Below, piece after piece: positions 25,784-34,347 of a stretch of DNA of 64,000 nt. Made by a program: the position numbers and the translations under genes. The stretch is from NCBI RefSeq assembly GCF_008152325.1, contig NZ_CP042243.1, positions 1,865,026 to 1,929,025 on the forward strand. The letters are read 5' to 3'. Each line of letters begins with the position of its first letter. The stretch's first letter is position 1. Source of the stretch: Crassaminicella thermophila (lineage in GTDB: Bacteria > Bacillota > Clostridia > Peptostreptococcales > Thermotaleaceae). The notes below the pieces were generated by a model. That model worked only from the letters and a program-made list of their open reading frames with translations. It had not been told where the DNA came from and did no database searches.

Positions 25784-25858
25784 TGGAGCGGAAGACGGGA
25801 TTTGAACCCGCGACCCTCGCCTTGGCAAGGCGATGCTCTACCACTGAGCCACTTCCGC
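25784..25858 (-). tRNA. tRNA-Gly (GCC)
   Basis: Minus-strand cloverleaf with acceptor GCGGAAG/CTTCCGC, anticodon loop TTGCCAA (GCC), T-arm GGTTCAAATCC and encoded CCA. Five nt separate it from tRNA-Cys. Confidence 0.97.
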
Positions 25859-25864
25859 ACTAAA

Positions 25865-25940
25865 TGGTGCCCAGAGGCGGAATCGAACCACCGACACGGG
25901 GATTTTCAGTCCCCTGCTCTACCGACTGAGCTATCTGGGC
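25865..25940 (-). tRNA. tRNA-Phe (GAA)
   Basis: Minus-strand cloverleaf with acceptor GCCCAGA/TCTGGGC, anticodon loop CTGAAAA (GAA), T-arm GGTTCGATTCC, discriminator A and encoded CCA. Confidence 0.97.
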
Positions 25941-25944
25941 AAAT

Positions 25945-26021
25945 TGGCGACCCGGAAGGGACTCGAACCCTCGACCTCCAGCGTGACAGGCTGGCATTCT
26001 AACCAACTGAACTACCGGGCC
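25945..26021 (-). tRNA. tRNA-Asp (GTC)
   Basis: Minus-strand cloverleaf with acceptor GGCCCGG/CCGGGTC (one G-T pair), anticodon loop CTGTCAC (GTC), T-arm GGTTCGAGTCC and encoded GCCA end. Confidence 0.97.
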
Positions 26022-26029
26022 AAATTAAA

Positions 26030-26105
26030 TGGTGGGCGCAATAGGGATCGAACCTATGACCCCCTGCTTGTAAGGCAGGTGCTCTCCCAGCTGAGCTATG
26101 CGCCC
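26030..26105 (-). tRNA. tRNA-Val (TAC)
   Basis: Minus-strand cloverleaf with acceptor GGGCGCA/TGCGCCC, anticodon loop CTTACAA (TAC), T-arm GGTTCGATCCC and encoded ACCA end. First gene of the Val-Asp-Phe-Gly-Cys operon. Confidence 0.97.
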
Positions 26106-26130
26106 TTAATTTTCCTTACCGACAAAGATT

Positions 26131-26159
26131 ATTATACACATTAACTTATACTCTGTCAA
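26131..26159 (-). promoter_or_regulatory. sigma-A promoter of the tRNA operon
   Basis: Minus strand TTGACA (26154-26159), 17 nt, TATAAT (26131-26136). Perfect consensus 26 nt before tRNA-Val. Confidence 0.95.
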
Positions 26160-26191
26160 GAAAAAATAAGATTTTTATATCTATTTATCAT

Positions 26192-26222
26192 TAAAGAACA
26201 CTGTAGTTATAAAACTACAGTG
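26192..26222 (-). terminator. terminator of hslO
   Basis: CACTGTAGTT and AACTACAGTG with a TTAT loop, then TTCTTT on the minus strand. It overlaps the hslO stop codon. Confidence 0.8.
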
Positions 26223-27093
26223 CTTCTTTATAAAGCTTTTGCAAATGTTCTTTATCAAAATGATATTTTTTATTACAAAAATGACATGTAAGTTCAGCTT
26301 CTCCATCTTCTTCAATTATTTCCTTTAGATCTTTTGCTCCAATACTAATCAACGCTCTTTCAAGTTTTTCAACTGAACAGTCACACACAAAATTTACTTC
26401 CTTTTTATCCAGTATCTCAACATCAAATCCTTCTAAAACATTTCTTAAAATTTCTTCCCCATCTTTTGTTTTTTCCATAATTTGAGTAACAGGTAAAAGA
26501 TTATTTAATCTTTCTTCAAGTTTTGTAATAACATTCTCATCAGCATCTGGTAAAACTTGAATAATAAAACCTCCAGCAGCTGCTACACTATAATCTCTAT
26601 CAACAAGTACGCCTAAAGCTACTGCTGAAGGCTGCTGTTCAGAGTAAGCAAAATACGCTGTAAAATCCTCTGCTATTTCTCCAGATACTAAATCATGTTG
26701 TCCAATATAAGGTTCTTTTAAACCTAAATCTTTTATTACAATTATTTTCCCCTTACCTATAGCACCACCAACATCTAGTTTTCCATTGTCTTTTAAAGGC
26801 AATTCAACATAAGGGTTTGATACATATCCTTTTACATTTCCTTTAGAATCTGATACAGCTAAAACTTGCTTTAGAGGTCCATCCCCTTTTATTTGTACTG
26901 ACAGCTTATCTTTTTCACCCTTTAGCATCAATCCCATCATTGCAGTTCCTGTAAGAGTCCTTCCTAAAGCAGCAGTTGCAACAGGTGTTGTATTATGTAT
27001 TTTTCTTGCTTCCTCTACTAATTCTGTTGTAACGGCTAAAAAAACTCTTAGATTTTTATCCGCAGCCATTGCACGAATGACATAATTTTTCAT
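26215..27093 (-). CDS. hslO: redox-regulated chaperone Hsp33
   Basis: A holdase chaperone in the cytosol switched on by oxidation. The 292-residue protein begins MKNYVIRAMAADKNLRVFLA and has the core GRTLTGTAMMGLMLKGEKDK, SVQIKGDGPLKQVLA and YVSNPYVELPL. The C-terminal redox switch carries the four zinc-binding cysteines as VCDCSVEKLE and CHFCNKKYHF (CxC and CxxC). Length and motif order are standard. AGGAGGAAGATACA precedes the ATG. It is probably monocistronic, bounded by its own terminator and the upstream csp terminator. Confidence 0.97.
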   Translation of the reverse strand: MKNYVIRAMAADKNLRVFLAVTTELVEEARKIHNTTPVATAALGRTLTGTAMMGLMLKGEKDKLSVQIKGDGPLKQVLAVSDSKGNVKGYVSNPYVELPLKDNGKLDVGGAIGKGKIIVIKDLGLKEPYIGQHDLVSGEIAEDFTAYFAYSEQQPSAVALGVLVDRDYSVAAAGGFIIQVLPDADENVITKLEERLNNLLPVTQIMEKTKDGEEILRNVLEGFDVEILDKKEVNFVCDCSVEKLERALISIGAKDLKEIIEEDGEAELTCHFCNKKYHFDKEHLQKLYKEAL

Positions 27094-27159
27094 TGTATCT
27101 TCCTCCTATCTTTCTAACTATATCTATTATACGTGTAAATTCATATTTGTAAACATAAT

Positions 27160-27187
27160 AAAAGCCCCGATTACCATCAGGGCTTTT
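27160..27187 (-). terminator. terminator of the cold-shock gene
   Basis: AAAAGCCCTGAT and ATCGGGGCTTTT form a 12-bp stem with a tetraloop, followed by TATT on the minus strand, about 55 nt after the csp stop. Confidence 0.82.
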
Positions 27188-27240
27188 AAATGCTACACGT
27201 TCATTAAAGATTTTATTGCACTTCTATATAAAAGTTTTTA

Positions 27241-27441
27241 TTAAGCTTTAGTAACGTTTGTAGCTTGAGGTCCTTTTTCTCCTTGAACTACTTCAAATTC
27301 AACAGCTTGACCTTCTTCTAAAGTTTTGTAACCTTCCATGTTGATTGCTGAGAAATGTACGAAAACATCGTCTCCATTTTCTCTTGAAATAAATCCATAA
27401 CCTTTTTCTGAGTTAAACCATTTTACAGTACCTTTTTCCAT
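27241..27441 (-). CDS. CspA-family cold-shock protein
   Basis: A 66-residue single cold-shock domain that binds single-stranded RNA and DNA. RNP1 (EKGYGFI) and RNP2 (DVFVHFSAI) are intact. Acidic-basic balance and length are those of CspA/CspB. The start is the ATG at 27441 ([14 protein letters not shown]) with GGAGG ten bases upstream. The nine codons before it in the same frame cover that site. The leader contains a GCGTAA...TTACGC hairpin and a consensus promoter. Confidence 0.96.
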   Translation of the reverse strand: MEKGTVKWFNSEKGYGFISRENGDDVFVHFSAINMEGYKTLEEGQAVEFEVVQGEKGPQATNVTKA

Positions 27442-27494
27442 TAAAACAAGCCTCCTAACAAATTTCATGCGTAAGTATTTTACGCTTCAATTTA

Positions 27495-27523
27495 AGTTTA
27501 TCACAGCTATTTTGTCGTGTCAA
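27495..27523 (-). promoter_or_regulatory. sigma-A promoter of the cold-shock gene
   Basis: Minus strand TTGACA (27518-27523), 17 nt, TAAACT (27495-27500). A small hairpin (GCGTAA-N5-TTACGC) follows in the leader. Confidence 0.88.
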
Positions 27524-27548
27524 TCATAATAAATTAATAAATTTTCAA

Positions 27549-28289
27549 TTATTTCTGACATACAAAATAGATGCGTTCACTTTCTTCTTTAGGGTCAGAA
27601 AATGTAAATGCTTCAAATATCTCTATTTTTTGAAATCCTATTTTTTTTAGTTGTTCTAATACTTCCTTTTCTTTATATGCACGTTGTCTATGTGCTTCTT
27701 CATATTTCCTATAAAGCTTTCCTTCTTTCATAAAAATTGTCAGATCAAAATCACAAATGCTTTTGTTTTCATCAAAATAATTTTCCCATATATATGATAC
27801 ATCTTCATAGTTTTCTGCATAAGTATTATTTCCAAGTATATTCGATAGTTTATAATAGGAACTAATATCAAAAATAAATAAACCCTTTTCCTTTAAATGA
27901 CTATAAACTAACCCAAATACTCTTACTAAATCATCTTCATCAACAATGTAATTTATACCATCACAAATACATAAAATAACATCTAACTCACTAGGCAAGA
28001 CTAAGTCTCTCATATCATGATTTAAATAGATTACCTCAACCCCTATATTTCTTGCTTTTTCTTGAGCAACAAAAAGCATATCTTCTGAAATATCAACCCC
28101 AATAAGATTATACCCTTTCTTCGCTAAATTATTCGTAATATTTCCAGTACCACAAGCTAATTCAGCTATATTCTTAGGTTTTGCCCCGTATCTTTCAAAT
28201 ATTTTCTCAATGTATTCTACCCATTTATCATAATCTACATCTTTCATAAGCTTATCATATACATAAGCAAAAGCACTATAGCTTTCCAT
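27549..28289 (-). CDS. class I SAM-dependent methyltransferase
   Basis: A 246-residue Rossmann-fold methyltransferase of unknown substrate. The SAM-binding motif I is NIAELACGTGNITNNLAKKG, the acidic motif II is LIGVDISEDML, and the motif IV region is LDVILCICDGINYI. It starts MESYSAFAYVYDKLMKDVDY, typical of small YcgJ/UbiE-like relatives. The ATG at 28289 is chosen because AAAGGAGATG lies upstream; the six codons before it overlap that site. It is probably transcribed alone. Confidence 0.88.
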   Translation of the reverse strand: MESYSAFAYVYDKLMKDVDYDKWVEYIEKIFERYGAKPKNIAELACGTGNITNNLAKKGYNLIGVDISEDMLFVAQEKARNIGVEVIYLNHDMRDLVLPSELDVILCICDGINYIVDEDDLVRVFGLVYSHLKEKGLFIFDISSYYKLSNILGNNTYAENYEDVSYIWENYFDENKSICDFDLTIFMKEGKLYRKYEEAHRQRAYKEKEVLEQLKKIGFQKIEIFEAFTFSDPKEESERIYFVCQK

Positions 28290-28368
28290 TTCACATCTCC
28301 TTTGCATTTTTATATATTTATATTATATAAGTTTATTTCAATAAGAAAAGAAAAAGAGATAGATTTTT

Positions 28369-28581
28369 CTATCCCTCAACTTTCTTTGCATTCTTTAATT
28401 GTTTTTTTCTTACCGTAATTAATCCACCAATTCTACCAGTTTCTTTTGCAGTAAGCCCTCCCCATCCTAACTGCTCTACTTTTTCCAATAATCCTAACTC
28501 TTTCGCAATTTCATATTTCCAAACATCCTCAATAGTTTCTATCTTTTTCTTTTTATTTTTTTCACTGTTTTTCTTTGACAT
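28369..28581 (-). CDS. alpha/beta-type small acid-soluble spore protein (divergent)
   Basis: A 70-residue spore DNA-binding protein. After a Lys-rich start (SEKNKKKKIE) it has KYEIAKELGLLEKVEQLGWG and LTAKETGRIGGLITVRKKQL. These are the two conserved helices, with the germination-protease region around YEIAKELG and the DNA-contacting G-x-GGxxxxR part. It is made in the forespore and coats DNA. Ribosome site GGGGAGGGG. The second SASP gene lies at 55172. Confidence 0.9.
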   Translation of the reverse strand: MSKKNSEKNKKKKIETIEDVWKYEIAKELGLLEKVEQLGWGGLTAKETGRIGGLITVRKKQLKNAKKVEG

Positions 28582-28634
28582 TTATACCCCTCCCCTATTA
28601 AGTATTATTGGTAAGGGGTAACTTTTTTATACAT

Positions 28635-29369
28635 CTATAATAGATTTAAAATATTTTCCTTTAATTCATTAAATTTTTCACTAACAAAAGTCCTATTATC
28701 TCTTGGTCTTTCAATATCTACACAAACAACTTCTTTCACCTTTGCAGGTCTCTCTGAAAGAATATAAATTTTATCAGAGAGAAATATAGCCTCATCAATA
28801 TCATGGGTAATAAAAAGTATGGAAGACTTAAGATTTTCCAATACACTAAGTAGCCAATGCTGCATATTTCTCTTAGTTATCGCATCCAACCCTCCAAAAG
28901 GTTCATCCAGTAACATAATATCATTAGAAAATAAATATGTTCTTAAAAGAGCTGCTCTCTGTCTCATTCCTCCAGAGAGCTGAGATGGATAATGATTTTC
29001 AAATCCTTCTAATCCAAATAAATCAAAATATTTTTTCGCTTTATCCCCTGCATCTTTTTTTGTGTACCCTTTTAAAATAAGAGGAATGCATACATTTTCT
29101 ATGATTGTTTTCCATGGAAGTAGCAAATCCTTTTGGTGCATATAGCTTACTCTTCCTGTTTTTCCTATATAATTTTTTCCTTCTATGATTATTTTTCCTT
29201 CATCAGGTTTTATCAGTCCAGAAATAATATTAAATAAAGTGCTCTTTCCACTTCCACTAGGACCTAAAATACTAACAAATTGGTTTTCTTCTAAATAAAG
29301 AGAGATATCTTCTAGTGTCTTGAGATTTCCAAAATACTTTTTTACATTTAATACCTCTATCTTCTTCAT
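28635..29369 (-). CDS. thiZ: ABC transporter ATPase for thiamine precursor (ThiZ-like)
   Basis: A 244-residue nitrate/taurine-type ABC ATPase. Walker A is GPSGSGKST, signature LSGGMRQRAALLRTY, Walker B IMLLDEPFGGLDA, and the H-loop Asp-rich ILFITHDIDEA. It starts MKKIEVLNVKKYFG at 29369, right after the binding-protein stop. The frame could also open at 29393, overlapping that gene. As last gene of the TPP-riboswitch operon it should energise uptake of a pyrimidine precursor such as HMP or formylaminopyrimidine. The substrate is inferred from the riboswitch and the THI5-like binding protein. Confidence 0.88.
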   Translation of the reverse strand: MKKIEVLNVKKYFGNLKTLEDISLYLEENQFVSILGPSGSGKSTLFNIISGLIKPDEGKIIIEGKNYIGKTGRVSYMHQKDLLLPWKTIIENVCIPLILKGYTKKDAGDKAKKYFDLFGLEGFENHYPSQLSGGMRQRAALLRTYLFSNDIMLLDEPFGGLDAITKRNMQHWLLSVLENLKSSILFITHDIDEAIFLSDKIYILSERPAKVKEVVCVDIERPRDNRTFVSEKFNELKENILNLL

Positions 29370-29370
29370 A

Positions 29371-30369
29371 TTATTTCTTTGGTAAAAACTCATTTGTAAA
29401 TGCTTCTTTAACCTCTAGTTTGTTTTCTAGAAGATTTTTCTCTTTCATCCAATTTGCAAAATTACTCCATATTTCTTCTTTCATTTCTCCCCATCTTGAT
29501 GCATCAGCCTGATACTCTTTTGCTAAATATTTTTGACTTGCAATAACCATTTTCTCATCTAATTCAGGTACATTTTTTAATAAATCTTTTGCTGCATCCT
29601 CAGGATGATTAATAGCATACATATATCCTTTTGTTGTTGCTTTTAAAAATTTCCTTACTAACTCAGGCTTCTCATCTAATAATTTTTCATTTGCAATAAT
29701 TACTGGTGTATAATAATCTAAATTAGGATCAACATCTTGCAATTTTATAAAATTTAGTGGAAAATTCTTTAATTCTGCTGCTACACCATCCCATCCATAA
29801 TAAATCCACGAAAAATCTACATCCTTTTGTACACTCGTAAAAAAGTCTACTGCACCAATGTTTACCATTTCTAATTTTGAAAAATCTGCTCCTTCTTTTT
29901 CCATTAGAGCTTTTAACATAGCCTCTTCCATAGGCGAACCCCATCCACCGTATTTTTTTCCTTCAAAATCCTTTGGTGTTTTAATATTCTTATTTGCTGG
30001 AGAAGCAAATCCAGATGTATTATGCTGTATAATCGCAGCAATAGCTTTAATAGGCAATGGATTTTCTGCTGTTCTTGCATAAGTTACCTGCTCCTGATAA
30101 CTTATTCCAAACTCCCCTTGTCCAGCAGCTATTAAATCTGCACTGCCCCCTTCTGTAGGCTGTATTATCTCAACATCTAATCCTTCATCCTCATAGTATC
30201 CTTTCTCTTTTGCAACATATAAACCTGTATGATTAGTATTTGGCACCCAATCTAAAATAACTGTTATTTTTTTATTTTCTTTTGCCTCTTGAACTTCTTT
30301 TTTGGTACATCCTACACCATTTACTATTAACAATGCTAAAACTAAAAAAGCTATAAAATATCTTTTCAT
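29371..30369 (-). CDS. thiY: NMT1/THI5-like substrate-binding lipoprotein (ThiY-like)
   Basis: A 332-residue solute receptor. The signal peptide [21 protein letters not shown] ends in lipobox GVGC. The mature protein has [23 protein letters not shown], the hallmark start of NMT1/THI5-like proteins, then [20 protein letters not shown] and [12 protein letters not shown]. These proteins bind the 4-amino-5-hydroxymethyl-pyrimidine moiety or its precursor. Its ATG overlaps the permease stop (TAATG) with GAGGAGG upstream. Part of the four-gene TPP-riboswitch operon. Confidence 0.92.
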   Translation of the reverse strand: MKRYFIAFLVLALLIVNGVGCTKKEVQEAKENKKITVILDWVPNTNHTGLYVAKEKGYYEDEGLDVEIIQPTEGGSADLIAAGQGEFGISYQEQVTYARTAENPLPIKAIAAIIQHNTSGFASPANKNIKTPKDFEGKKYGGWGSPMEEAMLKALMEKEGADFSKLEMVNIGAVDFFTSVQKDVDFSWIYYGWDGVAAELKNFPLNFIKLQDVDPNLDYYTPVIIANEKLLDEKPELVRKFLKATTKGYMYAINHPEDAAKDLLKNVPELDEKMVIASQKYLAKEYQADASRWGEMKEEIWSNFANWMKEKNLLENKLEVKEAFTNEFLPKK

Positions 30370-31157
30370 TATAAAATTTCCTCCTCATAATCTTTATTTA
30401 AGTATCTACTCCAAGGCATACATTTCTTCTCTAGAATATTGATAAGTTTTAACAGAATAATACTTAATAATGTTATAACAATAATTGTAGCGAAAACTTT
30501 ATCAATAGCAAAAGAATGCCGTACTCTTATCATATAAACACCTAACCCTTTCTTTCCTCCCATCCACTCTCCTATAATAGCTCCCATAATACTATAAGTA
30601 CCTGAAATTTTAAGCCCTGAAAAAAAATTAGGCATAACTGCAGGAAACTTTACCATTTTGTATATTTGCAGCTTACTAGCACCCATGCTTTTAAGGAGGC
30701 CAAGAAGTTCATCATCTACAGAAGCTAAGCCTTCTAGTAAGCTAACAGTTATAGGAAAGAAGCAAACTAACACTACTACAACAATTTTAGGCAGATATCC
30801 ATACCCAAACCACATAGCAAACAATGGAGCTAGAGTAATAATTGGTATTGTTTGAGAAGTAATAATAATTGGATAAAGAGCCTTTTTAAAAACCATAATT
30901 CCATCCATCATTACTGCTATAATTATAGATAAGAGTATTGCCATAATAAAGCCTAAAAATGCCTCATATAATGTAATTATCAAATGCTGCAGCATATCTG
31001 GAAATATTTTGATAAGAGTGTATAAAACCTTTGTAGGAGCTGGTAGTATATAAGCAGGTACCATTCCACCCCTAACAATTAATTCCCAAAATATAAAAAT
31101 AAACCCAATAAAAATGACAGAGACTTTACTTTTTTCTATATTTTGCAATTTTTTCAT
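30369..31157 (-). CDS. thiX: ABC transporter permease for thiamine precursor (ThiX-like)
   Basis: A 262-residue permease with six hydrophobic segments. The EAA-type coupling loop [21 protein letters not shown] precedes [20 protein letters not shown], typical of the nitrate/sulfonate/pyrimidine group. [12 protein letters not shown] in the N-terminal part is also characteristic. The frame overlaps the upstream thiamine-binding protein by 32 bases and has no clear ribosome site at 31157. A later start (for example TTG at about 31148) is possible. Confidence 0.88.
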   Translation of the reverse strand: MKKLQNIEKSKVSVIFIGFIFIFWELIVRGGMVPAYILPAPTKVLYTLIKIFPDMLQHLIITLYEAFLGFIMAILLSIIIAVMMDGIMVFKKALYPIIITSQTIPIITLAPLFAMWFGYGYLPKIVVVVLVCFFPITVSLLEGLASVDDELLGLLKSMGASKLQIYKMVKFPAVMPNFFSGLKISGTYSIMGAIIGEWMGGKKGLGVYMIRVRHSFAIDKVFATIIVITLLSIILLKLINILEKKCMPWSRYLNKDYEEEIL

Positions 31158-31419
31158 CCATCGTCACGCCCTCTGGCTTATAATCAATCTTTATAACAGA
31201 CATTACTCTTGTTGCACCTTCTTTTATACATATTTCTTGAGCTTTTTTTACAATCTCTAACAAACCATCTAAGTCTCCTTCTATGGTTGTTTCCATAGGC
31301 CCAACTTCATATTTATATCCAGATGCATCAATTAATTTTATTACTTCATCTACTACTGGATATATTCTTTCGTCAGGTACTCTTGGCAATACCTGTAAGC
31401 TTAAATTAACATGTGCCAT
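31126..31419 (-). CDS. thiamine-binding protein (MTH1187/YkoF-like, DUF77)
   Basis: A 97-residue ferredoxin-like protein that binds thiamine or a precursor in related systems. MAHVNLSLQVLPRVPDERIYPVVDEVI and YKYEVGPMETTIEGDLDGLLEIV are the family core. It is first in the TPP-riboswitch operon, with a GGAGGAACTGTT site. Its presence with NMT1-type transport genes suggests a cytosolic or accessory carrier. Confidence 0.88.
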   Translation of the reverse strand: MAHVNLSLQVLPRVPDERIYPVVDEVIKLIDASGYKYEVGPMETTIEGDLDGLLEIVKKAQEICIKEGATRVMSVIKIDYKPEGVTMDEKIAKYRKK

Positions 31420-31438
31420 AACAGTTCCTCCTATTCAA

Positions 31439-31470
31439 TAAAAAACCCTTTATCTTAACTGGATAAAGGG
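31439..31470 (-). terminator. riboswitch-controlled terminator
   Basis: CCCTTTATCC and its near-complement GATAAAGGG, followed by TTTTTT on the minus strand, just before the thiamine-binding gene. It is the expression platform of the TPP riboswitch. Confidence 0.85.
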
Positions 31471-31487
31471 CATAATAATTTAATATA

Positions 31488-31571
31488 TTTCCCTCCGCTG
31501 GCATTATCCAGTTCAGGTTATGGGTCGGAACAAAGAAGCTCCCTCTCAGCCGATTTCCTTCAGCTCCCCTT
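31488..31571 (-). promoter_or_regulatory. TPP riboswitch aptamer (THI box)
   Basis: The minus strand shows the conserved series GGGGAGCTGAAGG, GGCTGAGAGGG, GACCCATAACCTGA, CTGGATAATGCCAGCG and AGGGAA, the full THI-box order. It controls the four-gene pyrimidine-uptake operon through the terminator at 31439-31470. It begins only five bases after the CPBP protease stop codon, so its promoter must lie inside that gene or transcription must read through. Confidence 0.96.
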
Positions 31572-31575
31572 TTTA

Positions 31576-32511
31576 CTAATGCATAATAGAATTTAGTTGT
31601 AAATAAACCACATATATAAATATAATACCCGTTAGAAGTATAGGTGTAAATACAAATAAGGACATTTTTTTTATTTTTTCTATATTTTCCACTTCCATAT
31701 ATCTTCTTTTTTTTGTATCTTTAATAATTATTCTTAACAAAAGATAAGCACCTACTCCTGTAATTGTAGCAATAAATCCTACAAAAACAGTAGCCATAAT
31801 TAACTGCAGTGTATTTGGCATATTAGTGGAAATATCTTGTTTTGGCAATTTTCGGTTGATTAAATTAATTAAAAAACCTAATGTTACTGCTACCCCATTA
31901 TTAGTCATATGTCCAATAATCCCTGCAAATAATGAATCTGTTCGATATACTAAATAGCCGAAAATAAGGCCTAGAATCACAGGTCCTAAAAAATTTTGAA
32001 TATTAAAATGAAATAAACCAAATAAAAAAGAAGAAATAACAATAGCATTTATCTGTCCCATTCTTTCATAACTACGCAGTATGAGTCCTCTAAAAAAAAA
32101 TTCTTCACAAATCCCTGCAGACATAGAAATAATAATCATCAAAACGAAATATTCAGATATATTCTTTGCAGTAGGAATAGGTGGTGGCTCAATATTTCCT
32201 AAGGTGCTTATAAAAGTCATAATCACAAGGTTAAAAAATAAAGCTATCGGATAACTAAGAATTGTAATGCCAATAATCAATAATCCATGCTTTAACTTTA
32301 ATTTATTAAGCCTAAAAACCCTTTTAAAATTATCACCTTTTAGTCTAACATAGATCAAGGGTGGCAATAATATAAGGATGTATTCTGTAATAATTAGTCC
32401 ACTCTCTACATCTTTATGCTGTACATAATACCCAATAGTTAATAGCAAAATAGCTGTAATAAGATATAATATATTTGCTCCTAAGATCCCTACTTCTTTT
32501 CTATTTTCCAA
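31576..32511 (-). CDS. CPBP-family intramembrane metalloprotease
   Basis: A polytopic membrane protein of about 311 residues with eight or so hydrophobic helices. The Abi/CPBP signature motifs are present: EEFFFRGLIL (EExxxR), FGLFHFNIQNF (FxxxH) and HMTNNGVAV (HxxxN). These form the membrane-embedded glutamic-type protease site. The physiological substrate is unknown. Start choice: GTG at 32520 lies one base from AAGGA, whereas TTG at 32511 has proper spacing, so TTG is preferred. It is 12 nt after the M20 gene. Confidence 0.85.
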   Translation of the reverse strand: MENRKEVGILGANILYLITAILLLTIGYYVQHKDVESGLIITEYILILLPPLIYVRLKGDNFKRVFRLNKLKLKHGLLIIGITILSYPIALFFNLVIMTFISTLGNIEPPPIPTAKNISEYFVLMIIISMSAGICEEFFFRGLILRSYERMGQINAIVISSFLFGLFHFNIQNFLGPVILGLIFGYLVYRTDSLFAGIIGHMTNNGVAVTLGFLINLINRKLPKQDISTNMPNTLQLIMATVFVGFIATITGVGAYLLLRIIIKDTKKRRYMEVENIEKIKKMSLFVFTPILLTGIIFIYVVYLQLNSIMH

Positions 32512-32523
32512 ATCATCCACTCC

Positions 32524-33699
32524 TTATAGCTTTTTATCTAATCCATTTATTTGTCTTAATAAATTTAAATATACCTGTACTCCCGTTAAAAGTATCTCTT
32601 CATTAAAAGTAAATTTATTATTATGAAGCGGATATATACATTCTTTTTCCTCGTTTCTAACACCAAGAAAGAAAAAAAGTCCAGGAATTTTTCTTTGAAA
32701 ATAAGAAAAATCTTCAGAGATCATCTGTGGCTCCATATTCACAACATTTTCCTTTCCAACAGCTTTTATAAGTTTCTCTACTAGATTTTTATCATTTATA
32801 ACTGCAGGATACATGTCTCTAAATATAACCTCTATCTTGCAATTATGTACAATTTCAATTCCCTTTGCTATCTTTATCATTCTTTCTTTTATTGTTTCAT
32901 ACGTTTCTTCGTTAAAAGCTCTTAATGTCCCCTCTAAAGTAACATCTCCTGCTATAATATTCCTTCTTTCTCCTCCATACATTTTTCCTATTGTAAGCAC
33001 TGCTCCTTCAACAGGATTAATATTTCTACTTATTATTGTTTGATAAGTAGAAATAAGATCAGCAGCAATAACAATTGAATCCTTTGCCTTTTGCGGAATA
33101 GCCCCATGTCCACTTTGTCCATTAATGATTATATCAAATTCACCTGTTTGCGCCATCATAGGCCCTTCTTTACATCCAATCTTTCCTTCCTCTACTTCTG
33201 GATACACATGCAACCCAACGATATTATCAATTTGAAATTTTTCAATAACACCTTCTTCAATCATTGGCTTTGCTCCTCCGGGGCCTTCTTCTGCTGGCTG
33301 AAATAAAAATACAATATTGTCTCTTAATTTTTCTGCATGTAAAGATAAAAACTTAGCAAGTCCTAACACAATAGCCATATGTCCATCATGCCCACAAGCA
33401 TGCATCATTCCTTTATGTTTCGATGCATAAGAAAGATTTGTTTTCTCCTCTACACTAAGAGCATCCATATCTGCTCGAAAAGCAATAGTTCTGTCTCCAA
33501 TATTTCCTTTTAAGTATCCTATAACCCCAGTTTTGGCTACATCCTTATATACCTTTATTCCATACTCCTGAAGTTTTTCTATTATAAAAGCATTTGTTTT
33601 TTCTTCTTTAAATCCAACTTCAGGAATCTGATGCAACACTCTTCTTACCTTAATGATTTCTTCTCTGATATCTAATATTTCTTTCTCAATATAAATCAT
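32524..33699 (-). CDS. M20-family amidohydrolase
   Basis: A 391-residue metallo-hydrolase of the M20D group (N-acyl amino acid or hippurate-type hydrolases). Metal-binding motifs are visible: MHACGHDGHMAIVLGLAK, QPAEEGPGGAKPMIEEG, GLHVYP and, near the C-terminus, SEDFSYFQRKIPG. The lid domain begins with FDIIINGQSGHGAIPQKAKD. Start at 33699 (MIYIEKEI) with GGGGAG five bases upstream; the frame opens five codons earlier. It may act on N-acetyl amino acids; the neighbouring acetyl-route lysine pathway includes an N-acetyl-diaminopimelate step that a homologue (DapL) performs, but that role is only a possibility here. Confidence 0.85.
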   Translation of the reverse strand: MIYIEKEILDIREEIIKVRRVLHQIPEVGFKEEKTNAFIIEKLQEYGIKVYKDVAKTGVIGYLKGNIGDRTIAFRADMDALSVEEKTNLSYASKHKGMMHACGHDGHMAIVLGLAKFLSLHAEKLRDNIVFLFQPAEEGPGGAKPMIEEGVIEKFQIDNIVGLHVYPEVEEGKIGCKEGPMMAQTGEFDIIINGQSGHGAIPQKAKDSIVIAADLISTYQTIISRNINPVEGAVLTIGKMYGGERRNIIAGDVTLEGTLRAFNEETYETIKERMIKIAKGIEIVHNCKIEVIFRDMYPAVINDKNLVEKLIKAVGKENVVNMEPQMISEDFSYFQRKIPGLFFFLGVRNEEKECIYPLHNNKFTFNEEILLTGVQVYLNLLRQINGLDKKL

Positions 33700-33781
33700 T
33701 TTTACTCCCCTCATCTCTAATAAAATTACCTATAAAGTATTGTATCCTTTTTTTTATTATTAGAAAAGTAAAAATTTTTAG

Positions 33782-33810
33782 TTGACACGCCTTAAAAGTT
33801 ATGTTACGAT
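33782..33810 (+). promoter_or_regulatory. sigma-A promoter of the lysine operon
   Basis: TTGACA (33782-33787), 17 nt, TACGAT (33805-33810), about 30 nt before the lysine riboswitch. Confidence 0.85.
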
Positions 33811-33837
33811 ACGTTAAAATAAATATTTAAATATTAG

Positions 33838-34032
33838 CGTTGTGTTTTAGAGGTTGCGATGAACAATGAGTATTTTAGAATAGGCTAAGGGAGCTGTTAT
33901 GTCTAGAAGAAAGGTGTCATCGCCGAAGCATATTTCCCCTCCCTTGGGATTTACTGCTGGTATTATGTTGAATAAGCATAATACTGTCATTGATAGGTTG
34001 CCCAGTCTATCAATGGTGCGCTATTTCACACG
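33838..34032 (+). promoter_or_regulatory. lysine riboswitch aptamer (L box)
   Basis: The conserved elements appear in order: AGAGGTTGCG at 33849, AATGAGTA, GGTGTCATCGCCGAAGC, CTGCTGG, ACTGTC and the closing GGTGCGCTATTTCACAC that pairs with the start. Stem-loops P3, P4 (GGTATTATG...CATAATACTG) and P5 (TTGATAGG...CTATCAA) are evident. It is followed by a terminator, so lysine binding should stop transcription of the asd-dap operon. Confidence 0.93.
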
Positions 34033-34063
34033 GGGTGAAAGTTGTATTCTTTATGCGTTTTCT

Positions 34064-34101
34064 ACGGCAAAGAGCTTCTTTTACTCTTTTGCCGTTTTTT
34101 T
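34064..34101 (+). terminator. lysine-riboswitch terminator
   Basis: ACGGCAAAGAG and CTCTTTTGCCGT with a 9-nt loop and T8 tail. Expression platform of the upstream L box. Confidence 0.9.
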
Positions 34102-34347
34102 ATTTATAGAAAACAACTCTTACCTTTTGTTACTTACGTGAAATATCTCACCATATAAAGAATCATTCAATAACAGCATAACCTTTTACAATACTAAATC
34201 CTCTAAAACTTTTAAAAATATTACAGAAAACAATTTACAAATATTTCAAAATAGTATATCATATATGTAACCATTTTTTTATAAATATATTATAATAATA
34301 TTAGCAGAAGTTAATCATATAAATTTCAAACACAGGAGGCAGATATT
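34102..34347 (+). other. leader between riboswitch terminator and DeoR-type gene
   Basis: About 245 AT-rich bases without a gene. TATAAT near 34288 with a poor -35 (TAACCA-like) could be a second, lysine-independent promoter for the downstream genes. AGGAGG at the end is the ribosome site of the next gene. Nothing else is recognisable. Confidence 0.35.

Noticed and set aside
33899-34141. Plus-strand reading frame of 80 codons in the lysine leader
   Set aside because: It runs through the conserved lysine-riboswitch core and the terminator and has no ribosome site; it is RNA, not coding.
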